A DNA stretch of 64,000 nucleotides from Pseudomonas sp. GV085 (GTDB lineage Bacteria; Pseudomonadota; Gammaproteobacteria; Pseudomonadales; Pseudomonadaceae): contig NZ_QAOV01000003.1 of the NCBI RefSeq assembly GCF_003050925.1, positions 434,001 through 498,000 of the forward strand, read 5' to 3'. The position numbers were made by a program, and so were the translations under genes. Below are positions 56,483 to 64,000 of the stretch, piece after piece (the stretch's first letter is position 1; each line of letters opens with the position of its first letter). Below the pieces are notes generated by a model that ran no database searches, had not been told where the DNA came from, and saw nothing but the letters and a program-made list of their open reading frames with translations.

Positions 56483-58039
56483 TTACAGGCCTGGCAGGCG
56501 CTGGCGAATCTGTTCCACGACTGTATCGAGCGTCCCGCTTTCATTGGTCTGGACGCGCTTGCTGCAGAGGATTTCCGCAGGTGTCAGCGCTTCACGGCTG
56601 GCTTGCTGGGCGGCGATAACAGCCAGAGTGGCGTCGGACGGGTCTTTCTTGTCTGCCTGGCGCACGGCCAGCCAGCTTTCGATCACGGCCTGTGGTGCAT
56701 TGCAGTCGAGGATCAGGAAGGGGGTGCCTGTGGCTTCGGCAACCTTCGCGGCACTGTCACGCTGATCACGCTTGAGGTAAGTGGCGTCGACCACCACCGG
56801 GAAGCCCGCACGCAGAATGACGTCGGCGATTTCGTGCAGGCAGGCATAGGTCGCCGTGCTGGCGTCGGCGCTATAGATGCCGGCCTGTACGTCATTTTCG
56901 ACGGTTTGCTCGCCGAACAGGCGCTTGCGCTCGACATCGGAGCGCAGGCGAATCGCGCCCAGGGCTTCGACCAGACGCATGGCGACATGGCTCTTGCCGA
57001 CGGCGGAAACACCGTGGGTGATGGCCATGAAACGCGAAGGAATGGTGCTGTAACTTTCCGCCAGGTTGGCATAGTTGCGGTATTGGCGCAGGGTCGTGGC
57101 GCGCTGCACGGCAGTGGCTTCGGCCGGCATGCTGAACAGGGCAACCTTGGCACGAACCAGTGCGCGGTAGGCTTTATAGAAGTTCAGCAGTTCGAGGCCA
57201 CGATAGTCGCCGGTCAACTCCAGGTACTGGCTGATGAAACGACGCGCCAGGCACTTCAGGCCGCGATCTTCCAGGTCCATCGCCAGGAAGCCGGTGTCGG
57301 CATAAACGTCGGTAAAGCGAAACGGTTCGTTGAATTCGATGCAGTCGAAGATCACGACCTTGCCGTCGATCACGGTGGCGTTACCCAAGTGGATATCACC
57401 GTGGCATTCACGAATGAAGCCTTCGGCCTTGCGCTGGGCGAACAGCGGTTTGAGGCGTTCAAAGCTGCTTTCGGCCCAGGCTTGCAGGGCGTCGAGTTGC
57501 AGCAGGTCGGCTTTGTCGCTGAGGAACGGACGGATCTGTTCGAAGTTCTGTCGCACCGGCGCCATGACGCTGTCCGGGGTGCCGGCTTCGTGCCCGGCTG
57601 GCACTTTCGGTGCGCTGAGGTGGAAGCGGGCGATTTGCTCGGCCATCTCGTCGATGTGCGCGGTGGTCAGTTCGCCATTGGCTTGAAGAGTGCTGAGCAA
57701 GCCGTTTTGCGGGAACTGGCGCATCTTCAGTACATATTCGATGGCCGGGCCTTCACCACCCAGTTGCGGAGCCTCGGCACTGCCGGTGACGGGCAGCACT
57801 TCGAGGTACAAATCGTCGGTCAGACGCTGGTTCAGGCGCAGTTCTTCGGCGCAAAAGTGTTCGCGAGCCTCAAGGCTGGTGAAGTCGAGAAAACCGAAAT
57901 TGACCGGCTTCTTCACTTTATAGGCATAGGGGCCGGTGAGCAGTACCCAGGAAATATGGGTCTCGATGACCTGGAATCCCTCTACAGGATGCGGGTAGAG
58001 GGCAGGGTTTTGCAGGGCAGCGATCAGGGACTGGCTCAC
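56483..58039 (-). CDS. Fused aminoglycoside phosphotransferase-like/P-loop ATPase protein
   Basis: A 518-residue two-domain protein. The N-terminal part has kinase-like folds: YAYKVKKPVNFGFLDF, then CHGDIHLGNATVIDGKVVIFDCIEF with the catalytic HGD (H213) and the metal-binding DCIEF. The C-terminal part is a P-loop kinase-like domain with the motif GVSAVGKS (K349), followed by RLRSDVERKRLFG. I take the GTG at 58039, with AAGGA seven bases upstream; a longer frame would run over the mrcB promoter. The fusion is conserved in many proteobacteria; its substrate is unknown and antibiotic resistance should not be inferred. Confidence 0.8.
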   Translation of the reverse strand: MSQSLIAALQNPALYPHPVEGFQVIETHISWVLLTGPYAYKVKKPVNFGFLDFTSLEAREHFCAEELRLNQRLTDDLYLEVLPVTGSAEAPQLGGEGPAIEYVLKMRQFPQNGLLSTLQANGELTTAHIDEMAEQIARFHLSAPKVPAGHEAGTPDSVMAPVRQNFEQIRPFLSDKADLLQLDALQAWAESSFERLKPLFAQRKAEGFIRECHGDIHLGNATVIDGKVVIFDCIEFNEPFRFTDVYADTGFLAMDLEDRGLKCLARRFISQYLELTGDYRGLELLNFYKAYRALVRAKVALFSMPAEATAVQRATTLRQYRNYANLAESYSTIPSRFMAITHGVSAVGKSHVAMRLVEALGAIRLRSDVERKRLFGEQTVENDVQAGIYSADASTATYACLHEIADVILRAGFPVVVDATYLKRDQRDSAAKVAEATGTPFLILDCNAPQAVIESWLAVRQADKKDPSDATLAVIAAQQASREALTPAEILCSKRVQTNESGTLDTVVEQIRQRLPGL

Positions 58040-58154
58040 AGGCGATCCTTCAGAGTCTGGAAAATCAAGGCGGCCATTATGGCGGTAAGTCCGCTTGACG
58101 CAAACCTCGGAGCGCTCCTGTTGAGGATGAATAAAGTGCGTATAATCCGCCGCC

Positions 58155-60473
58155 ATGACTCGTACTCGAACTCCCCGCACCCCAAAGAAACCACCCTCCA
58201 GGGGCCTGCGCCCGTGGCTGGGCTGGGCCATTAAACTCAGTCTGGTCGGCCTGGTAGTGCTGGCCGGATTCGCTGTTTACCTTGATGCAATCGTCCAGGA
58301 GAAGTTCTCCGGCAAGCGCTGGACCATTCCGGCCAAGGTTTACGCGCGTCCGCTCGAGCTGTTCGTCGGACAAAAGCTGAGCAGGGATGATTTTCTGACC
58401 GAACTCGATGCCCTGGGCTATCGCCGTGAAAGCGTGGCCAATGGTCCGGGGGCGGCGTCGGTCAACGGCAATACCGTTGATCTGAATACCCGTGGCTTCC
58501 AGTTCTATGAAGGCATGGAACAAGCGCAACCGGTACGGGTGCGTTTCTCCGGCGATTACGTGGCCGAGTTGGCGGGGGCAAAAGGCTCGAAACTGTCGGT
58601 GGTGCGCCTGGAGCCGCTGCTGATCGGCGGCCTGTACCCGAAAAACCTCGAAGACCGGATTCTGATCAAGATCGATCAGGTGCCGCCGTATTTGCTTGAA
58701 ACGCTGGTGGCGGTCGAGGATCGCGATTTTTATCATCACTTTGGTGTTTCGCCGAAGTCGATCGCCCGTGCAATCTGGGTCAACGGTTCGTCCGGTCGGA
58801 TGCGCCAGGGTGGCAGTACCCTGACTCAGCAGTTGGTCAAGAACTTCTACCTGACCAACGAGCGCAGCCTGAACCGCAAACTCACCGAAGCGATGATGGC
58901 GCTGCTGCTTGAGGTGCATTACGACAAGCGCGAAATCCTTGAGGCTTACCTCAACGAAGTATTTATCGGGCAGGACGGCCAGCGCGCAGTGCACGGTTTC
59001 GGTCTGGCCAGCCAGTTCTTCTTCAGCCAGCCGCTGGCCGAGCTCAAGTTGCATCAAGTCGCACTGCTGGTGGGCATGGTCAAAGGGCCTTCTGCCTATA
59101 ACCCGCGTCGTTATCCGGAGCGTGCCCTTGAACGGCGCAACCTGGTGCTCGATGTGCTGCAAGAGCAGGGCGTCGCGACTGCCGAGCAGGTTGAGGCAGC
59201 GAAGAAAATGCCACTGGGCGTGACCAAGCGCGGCAGTCTGGCGGACAGCTCGTTCCCCGGCTTCCTCGATCTGGTCAAGCGTCAGTTGCGCCAAGACTAT
59301 CGCGACGAAGACTTGACCGAAGAAGGTCTGCGGATCTTCACCAGTTTCGACCCGATCCTGCAGATGAAGGCTGAAGCGTCGGTCAACGACACCTTCAAGC
59401 GTCTGGCGGGGCGCAAGGGTTCCGATGACGTCGAAGCGGCAATGGTCGTGACCAACCCGGAGACCGGTGAGGTGCAGGCCATGATCGGCAGTCGCCAGGC
59501 CAGTTTTGCCGGGTTCAACCGGGCGCTGGACGCTGTGCGGCCGATCGGCTCGCTGATCAAGCCGGCGGTTTACCTGACCGCGTTGGAGAAACCAAGCCAG
59601 TACACATTGACCAGTTGGCTGTCGGATGAATCCTTCTCGGTCAAGGGGGCGGACGGTCAGGTCTGGAAGCCGCAGAACTACGATCGTCGCTCCCACGGTA
59701 CGGTCTTCCTCTATCAAGGCCTGGCGCATTCCTACAACCTGTCGACCGCGCGTCTCGGTTTGGCGGTCGGTGTGCCGAACGTATTGAAGACGGTGGAGCG
59801 CCTGGGGGTGTCTCGTGAGTTCCCGGCTTTCCCGTCGATGTTGCTCGGCGCTGGCGGCATGACGCCCATCGAAGTGGCGACCATGTACCAGACCCTCGCC
59901 AACGGCGGCTTCAATACGCCGATGCGCGGGATTCGTAGCGTGCTGACTGCCGAGGGCGAGCCGCTCAAGCGTTATCCGTTCCAGATTCAGCAACGTTTCG
60001 ATCCGGCCTCCATTTACCTGATCCAGAGCGCCATGCAGCGCGTGATGCGTGAAGGTACCGGCAGCTCGGTTTACAGCGTGTTGCCAAGGACCCTGACTCT
60101 GGCGGGTAAAACCGGCACCAGTAACGACTCGCGGGACAGTTGGTTTGCCGGTTTCAGTCAGGACTTGCTGGCGGTGGTCTGGCTGGGTCGCGACGACAAC
60201 GGCAAGACGCCATTCACTGGTGCCACCGGGGCCTTGCAGGTCTGGACCAGTTTCATGCGCAAGGCCGACCCGTTGCCGCTGGACATGCCGCAGCCGGATA
60301 ATATCGTTCAGACTTGGGTTGATTCGCGAACCGGGCAAGGTTCTGACGCTGGTTGCCCGGGTGCCGTGCAGATGCCGTATATTCGCGGCAGCGAACCGCC
60401 TCCCGGTGCCGCTTGCGGTGGTGAAAACCCTGCCGAGTCGGTGATGGATTGGGTCAAGGGCTGGATGAATTAA
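58155..60473 (+). CDS. mrcB: Penicillin-binding protein 1B
   Basis: A 772-residue bifunctional class A PBP. A short cytoplasmic tail is followed by a membrane anchor (about 28-48) and the UB2H domain (about 60-160). The transglycosylase domain has VEDRDFYHHFG with the catalytic Glu (E188) and RQGGSTLTQQLVKN. The transpeptidase has SLIK (Ser466), SYN and KTGTSNDSRDSWF. The C-terminal tail follows. It builds peptidoglycan from lipid II. The downstream TPR lipoprotein probably activates it. Confidence 0.96.
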   Translation: MTRTRTPRTPKKPPSRGLRPWLGWAIKLSLVGLVVLAGFAVYLDAIVQEKFSGKRWTIPAKVYARPLELFVGQKLSRDDFLTELDALGYRRESVANGPGAASVNGNTVDLNTRGFQFYEGMEQAQPVRVRFSGDYVAELAGAKGSKLSVVRLEPLLIGGLYPKNLEDRILIKIDQVPPYLLETLVAVEDRDFYHHFGVSPKSIARAIWVNGSSGRMRQGGSTLTQQLVKNFYLTNERSLNRKLTEAMMALLLEVHYDKREILEAYLNEVFIGQDGQRAVHGFGLASQFFFSQPLAELKLHQVALLVGMVKGPSAYNPRRYPERALERRNLVLDVLQEQGVATAEQVEAAKKMPLGVTKRGSLADSSFPGFLDLVKRQLRQDYRDEDLTEEGLRIFTSFDPILQMKAEASVNDTFKRLAGRKGSDDVEAAMVVTNPETGEVQAMIGSRQASFAGFNRALDAVRPIGSLIKPAVYLTALEKPSQYTLTSWLSDESFSVKGADGQVWKPQNYDRRSHGTVFLYQGLAHSYNLSTARLGLAVGVPNVLKTVERLGVSREFPAFPSMLLGAGGMTPIEVATMYQTLANGGFNTPMRGIRSVLTAEGEPLKRYPFQIQQRFDPASIYLIQSAMQRVMREGTGSSVYSVLPRTLTLAGKTGTSNDSRDSWFAGFSQDLLAVVWLGRDDNGKTPFTGATGALQVWTSFMRKADPLPLDMPQPDNIVQTWVDSRTGQGSDAGCPGAVQMPYIRGSEPPPGAACGGENPAESVMDWVKGWMN

Positions 60474-60489
60474 GCAAAGAGGGTTTCAA

Positions 60490-61227
60490 GTGAACAAGTG
60501 GTTGATTCCAGCGGTTGCCGCCGTAGCTTTGCTCAGCGGTTGCTCTAGCGTACAACGTGGCTCGATTCCGGTCGTGGATTCCGGCACCGCCGTGTCCAAC
60601 AGTGAGCGGATCTCGGCCAATGGCGGCTTCCGCCAGACGACCGTCAAGCGCCCTGCGCAAGGTCAGTCGCAGACCCAGGCAATTCCGCAAGGCGACAGCG
60701 GGGTAGTGGTGATGGTGCCAGGCGCGGCAACGACTTCGACGCCGATCAGCACCACGCCGATTACCCCGGGTCCGATCACGCCGGGACCGATTGACACGTC
60801 GCCGGTCCAGTCGGCGCCGATCAATCAGGGCAACTACAGCATGCCGTCGTCGCCAAGCGGGATTCCGTCGGCCAGTGCGGGCGGACTGTCTGCCGACGAG
60901 CAACTGGACGGCCCAGTGCTGGCCTTGCTGACCACCGCTCAACAGCAACAGGCGGGCGGTGATCTCAATGGTGCCTCCTCCAGCCTCGAACGCGCCCAGC
61001 GCGTTGCACCGCGCGAGCCGCAGGTGCTTTACCGTCTGGCCCAGGTGCGCATGGCTCAGGGCGATGCCGCCCAGGCCGAGCAGTTCGCTCGCCGTGGGCT
61101 GACCCTTGCCAATGGCCGTCCAGCCCTTCAGGCCAACTTGTGGGAGCTGATTTCCCAGGCGCGTGAAAAACAGGGTGACTCCCAGGGCGCGGCATTGGCA
61201 CGCCAGAAGGCCAAGGTAACGCTGTGA
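60490..61227 (+). CDS. lpoP: TPR lipoprotein, candidate PBP1B activator LpoP
   Basis: A 245-residue lipoprotein read from a GTG. The signal peptide ends with the lipobox LLSGC, so Cys18 is lipidated. A disordered middle is rich in Thr, Pro and Ser with repeats such as TPITPGPITPGPI (about residues 85-105). Two or three TPR units follow (LLTTAQQQQAGGDLNGASSSLERAQRV, then LYRLAQVRMAQGDAAQAEQFARRGL). It is directly downstream of mrcB. In P. aeruginosa a TPR lipoprotein called LpoP, encoded next to ponB, activates PBP1B; the match of place and layout makes this the best call. Confidence 0.8.
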   Translation: MNKWLIPAVAAVALLSGCSSVQRGSIPVVDSGTAVSNSERISANGGFRQTTVKRPAQGQSQTQAIPQGDSGVVVMVPGAATTSTPISTTPITPGPITPGPIDTSPVQSAPINQGNYSMPSSPSGIPSASAGGLSADEQLDGPVLALLTTAQQQQAGGDLNGASSSLERAQRVAPREPQVLYRLAQVRMAQGDAAQAEQFARRGLTLANGRPALQANLWELISQAREKQGDSQGAALARQKAKVTL

Positions 61228-61562
61228 TGGACGCGCGCTTTCTGAAAGTCGCCGATCAACTGTTGTTGATCGAGCGCGAGTTGCGGGTGCAAGGGTGGTG
61301 GGATGAAGTCTCGCCATCTGTCGAAGCGCTTTCCAGTGTCGAGCCGTTTTCGGTCGATACACTGGATTTCGAGCAATGGCTGCAATGGATCTTCCTGCCG
61401 CGCATGAAGATGATCCTTGAGCAGGATTTGCCGCTACCCAATGCTTCGGGCATTCAGGAAATGGCTGAAATGGTCTTTGCCGGACGCAATGTCCAGGGCA
61501 AGGATCGGCAGTTGCAGGTATTGCTCAAACAGTTTGATCAGTTGATCACAGCGTCTCGCTGA
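61224..61562 (+). CDS. YqcC family protein
   Basis: A 112-residue helical protein of the DUF446/YqcC family. LLLIERELRVQGWWDEVSPSVEAL is its signature. FEQWLQWIFLPRMKMIL and EMAEMVFAGRNVQGKD are also typical. The start overlaps the previous stop as GTGATGG at 61224-61230, so translation is coupled. Function unknown. In E. coli yqcC lies next to truC; here it follows mrcB and the TPR lipoprotein, as in other pseudomonads. Confidence 0.86.
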   Translation: MMDARFLKVADQLLLIERELRVQGWWDEVSPSVEALSSVEPFSVDTLDFEQWLQWIFLPRMKMILEQDLPLPNASGIQEMAEMVFAGRNVQGKDRQLQVLLKQFDQLITASR

Positions 61563-62045
61563 GCCAGAAGCTGCCGGCGTCCGCTGGCAGTTGTCCACAA
61601 TCTCTCTCTATTTTGTCGGCAACTGCTGGGCAAGTGCATGCGGGTGCCAATTTTTTGCCAAAAGTTGCGCAATCGAAGCTAACACGCGGCTGATTTACAG
61701 GTTTTTTCTTGCGTTCTCATGCGCTTACTAGAATAAAGCACATAGACGACTTGACTTGCGAAGGGCGAAACAGAAGAATCCAAAGTCCGCTGTACAGGGA
61801 CTGCCAGAAGCAGACCCTCTCGGCAGATCATGAGGCGCCTATCCGCGTCGACCTGTTACACCCGCAACGCGTTACCTCGCGCTGGGTGGGAAAGGCCCGC
61901 AACACTTGGGACGATCCCAATACTTGCTCAGTCAGTGCTGACGTAGTCGGCGACCACCGTCGCTCATGCTCTGCCGAGAAGTAAACCTATTAAGACCCGT
62001 TCCATTTTTCGTGGGCGGTATTCTGGCGTTTTAGAGGTGAGCAAC
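61563..62045. other. Long leader region upstream of ilvI
   Basis: TTCTTG (61706-61711) and TAGAAT (61729-61734) spaced by 17 bases form a possible promoter, giving a leader of about 305 bases before the ilvI GTG. It holds a perfect hairpin TTGGGACGATCCCAA at 61908-61922 and GTCAGTGCTGAC nearby. No run of Ile, Val or Leu codons is seen in any short frame, and no T-run terminator is present, so classic attenuation is not supported. A 91-codon frame (61709-61984) lacks gene-like features. The content of this leader is unexplained. Confidence 0.55.
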
Positions 62046-63770
62046 GTGGAGCTTTTATCTGGCGGTGAGATGCTCGTCCGCTTTTTGCGTGACGAAGGCG
62101 TCAAATATATCTACGGGTACCCGGGTGGTGCTCTTCTTCATGTCTACGATGCCCTGTTCAAAGAACCGGAAGTGACCCACATCCTGGTTCGTCACGAGCA
62201 AGCGGCTACCCATATGGCTGACGGCTACGCCCGTGCCACCGGTAAAGCCGGTGTGGTACTGGTGACTTCCGGGCCAGGCGCGACAAACGCCATCACCGGT
62301 ATTGCCACGGCGTACATGGACTCCATTCCGATGGTGGTCATTTCCGGCCAGGTGCCGAGCAATATGGTTGGCACTGACGCATTCCAGGAAACCGACATGA
62401 TCGGTATCTCCCGGCCGATCGTGAAACACAGCTTCATGATCAAGCACGCGTCGGAAATCCCGGAAGTCATGAAGAAAGCCTTTTACCTGGCGCAATCCGG
62501 TCGTCCTGGCCCGGTCGTTGTCGATATTCCGAAAGACATGACCAACCCGGCCGAGAAGTTCGAATACGTCTTCCCGAAAAAAGCCAAGCTGCGTTCCTAC
62601 AGCCCGGCTGTTCGTGGTCACTCCGGTCAAATCCGCAAGGCGGCAGAAATGCTCCTGGCGGCCAAGCGCCCAGTCTTGTACTCGGGCGGCGGCGTGATCC
62701 TCGGCGGTGGTTCTGCTCCACTGACCGAACTGGCGAAGATGCTCAACCTGCCAGTAACCAATACCCTGATGGGCCTCGGTGGCTACCCTGGCACCGACCG
62801 TCAGTTCATCGGCATGCTCGGCATGCACGGCAGCTACACCGCCAACCTGGCGATGCACCATGCTGACGTGATCCTCGCTGTCGGCGCGCGTTTCGACGAC
62901 CGTGTCATCAACGGAGCCTCGAAGTTCTGCCCGAACGCCAAGATCATTCACATCGACATCGACCCGGCTTCGATCTCCAAGACCATCAAGGCCGATGTGC
63001 CTATCGTTGGTCCGGTCGAGAGTGTCCTGACCGAAATGGTCGCGATCCTCAAGGAAATCGGCGAGACCCCGAACAAGGAGTCCGTTGCCAGCTGGTGGAA
63101 GCAGGTTGATGAATGGCGTGGTGATCGCGGCCTGTTCCCTTATGACAAGGGTGACGGCAGCGTCATCAAGCCGCAGACCGTGATCGAAACCCTGTGCGAA
63201 GTGACCAAGGGGGATGCTTTTGTAGCTTCCGATGTGGGTCAGCATCAAATGTTCGCGGCGCAATACTACAAGTTCAACAAGCCGAACCGCTGGATCAACT
63301 CCGGTGGTCTGGGCACCATGGGCTTCGGTTTCCCGGCGGCCATGGGCATCAAATTGAGCTTTCCGGATGATGAGGTCGTCTGCGTTACGGGCGAAGGCAG
63401 CATCCAGATGAACATTCAGGAGTTGTCGACCTGCCTGCAATACGATTTGCCGGTAAAAATCGTCATCCTGAACAACGGTGTGTTGGGCATGGTTCGCCAG
63501 TGGCAGGACATGAGCTACGGCAGCCGTCACTCTCATTCCTACATGGAATCGCTGCCTGACTTCGTCAAGCTGGCGGAGGCTTATGGTCACGTTGGTGTGC
63601 GCATCACCGATTCGAAAGATTTGAAGTCGAAGATGGAAGAAGCGTTCGCCATGAAAGATCGCCTGGTGGTGATCGATATTTCGGTCGATACCAGCGAGCA
63701 CGTCTACCCGATGCAGATCAAAGACGGCTCCATGCGCGATATGTGGCTGAGCAAGACGGAGCGTACCTAA
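62046..63770 (+). CDS. ilvI: Acetolactate synthase large subunit
   Basis: A 574-residue ThDP enzyme of branched-chain amino acid synthesis, condensing pyruvate into acetolactate or acetohydroxybutyrate. The catalytic Glu51 is in [16 protein letters not shown]; the ThDP motif runs from [14 protein letters not shown] to VILNN. I choose the GTG at 62046 ([12 protein letters not shown]) because AGGTGA lies five bases before it; another GTG three codons earlier has no space for a ribosome site. The regulatory subunit gene follows two bases after. Confidence 0.96.
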   Translation: MELLSGGEMLVRFLRDEGVKYIYGYPGGALLHVYDALFKEPEVTHILVRHEQAATHMADGYARATGKAGVVLVTSGPGATNAITGIATAYMDSIPMVVISGQVPSNMVGTDAFQETDMIGISRPIVKHSFMIKHASEIPEVMKKAFYLAQSGRPGPVVVDIPKDMTNPAEKFEYVFPKKAKLRSYSPAVRGHSGQIRKAAEMLLAAKRPVLYSGGGVILGGGSAPLTELAKMLNLPVTNTLMGLGGYPGTDRQFIGMLGMHGSYTANLAMHHADVILAVGARFDDRVINGASKFCPNAKIIHIDIDPASISKTIKADVPIVGPVESVLTEMVAILKEIGETPNKESVASWWKQVDEWRGDRGLFPYDKGDGSVIKPQTVIETLCEVTKGDAFVASDVGQHQMFAAQYYKFNKPNRWINSGGLGTMGFGFPAAMGIKLSFPDDEVVCVTGEGSIQMNIQELSTCLQYDLPVKIVILNNGVLGMVRQWQDMSYGSRHSHSYMESLPDFVKLAEAYGHVGVRITDSKDLKSKMEEAFAMKDRLVVIDISVDTSEHVYPMQIKDGSMRDMWLSKTERT

Positions 63771-63772
63771 TC

Positions 63773-64000
63773 ATGCGGCACATTATTTCCTTGCTTCTGG
63801 AAAACGAACCCGGCGCCCTGTCTCGTGTAGTCGGCCTGTTCTCGCAGCGCAACTACAACATCGAAAGCCTGACCGTGGCCCCAACCGAAGACCCGACCCT
63901 GTCGCGTCTGACGCTGACCACTGTTGGTCACGATGAGGTCATCGAGCAGATCACCAAGAACCTGAACAAGCTGATCGAAGTGGTAAAGCTGGTCGACCTG
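63773..64000 (+). CDS. ilvH: Acetolactate synthase small subunit (partial)
   Basis: The first 76 codons of the regulatory subunit are seen before the window ends. [23 protein letters not shown] and [19 protein letters not shown] are the ACT domain that binds valine for feedback inhibition. The gene begins two bases after the ilvI stop, so the operon is ilvI-ilvH (ilvC likely follows outside). The symbol ilvN is used for the same family in some species. Confidence 0.95.
   Translation, partial: MRHIISLLLENEPGALSRVVGLFSQRNYNIESLTVAPTEDPTLSRLTLTTVGHDEVIEQITKNLNKLIEVVKLVDL

Noticed and set aside
58077..60338. A 753-codon minus-strand frame over mrcB
   Set aside because: Lies fully opposite mrcB; all catalytic motifs are on the plus strand.
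61709..61984. A 91-codon frame in the ilvI leader
   Set aside because: Rich in Arg, His and Ser with no ribosome site or family pattern; more likely untranslated leader.

Overview
The window is chromosomal DNA of a Pseudomonas, most likely from the P. fluorescens complex. Three things point there: gene blocks in the order known from Pseudomonas (fkpB-ispH-fimT-minor pilins-thiO-pilR; cbrX-cbrA-cbrB-crcZ-pcnB-folK-panBCD-pgi-acs; mrcB-TPR lipoprotein-yqcC-ilvIH), GC-rich codon use, and about ten REP doublets of the 'GTAGGAGCGAGC...GCTCGCTCCTAC' type typical of this complex. No prophage, integrase, insertion sequence or CRISPR was seen. Nearly everything is core genome; only the repeats and a partly dismantled type IV pilus set look dynamic.

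Layout. 1-5139: ribF end, ileS, lspA, fkpB, REP doublet, ispH. 5108-11845: fimT (minus), then fimU-pilV-pilW-pilX-short protein-pilE, thiO, pilR with a decayed pilS, and a small PP0621-like membrane protein. 12046-17599: bamD, rluD, pgeF, clpB with a sigma-32-like promoter. 17876-18446: tRNA operon Asn-Pro-Lys-(terminator)-Pro. 18605-20871: ndh and two small conserved genes. 21092-26998: benzoate-type transport genes (MFS, BenE, OprD porin), DUF2790, LysR regulator, CbiM-like permease. 27033-30591: yacG, coaE, pilD, pilC and the divergent pilA, with no pilB. 30892-36875: BON protein, DUF2845, very large DUF748/AsmA-like protein, rRNA methyltransferase, MpaB-family protein. 37017-45560: acs, pgi, panD, panC, panB, folK, pcnB. 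45818-50958: crcZ sRNA, cbrB, cbrA, cbrX. 51036-56391: gluQ, dksA, aminotransferase, sfsA, Rieske protein, a prrF sRNA, TfoX-C protein, pentapeptide protein. 56483-64000: APH/ATPase protein, mrcB, TPR lipoprotein (LpoP candidate), yqcC, long leader, ilvI, start of ilvH.

How it fits together. CbrA/CbrB activates the sigma-54 promoter of crcZ, an RNA whose A-rich motifs sequester Hfq/Crc. Matching A-rich motifs lie just before the starts of the benzoate MFS gene, the oprD-like porin gene and acs, so regulator, decoy RNA and probable targets share this window. A Fur-box promoter drives a single prrF iron-responsive sRNA. The type IV pilus set keeps pilA (with a good sigma-54 promoter), minor pilins, pilC, pilD and pilR, but pilS is a multiply deleted remnant, pilB is cleanly absent from its usual place, and a roughly 130-residue protein stands where PilY1/PilY2 normally are. 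This is the most unusual biology I can see here: a pilus regulon losing its sensor, its extension motor and its tip adhesin while pilins and processing genes stay intact.
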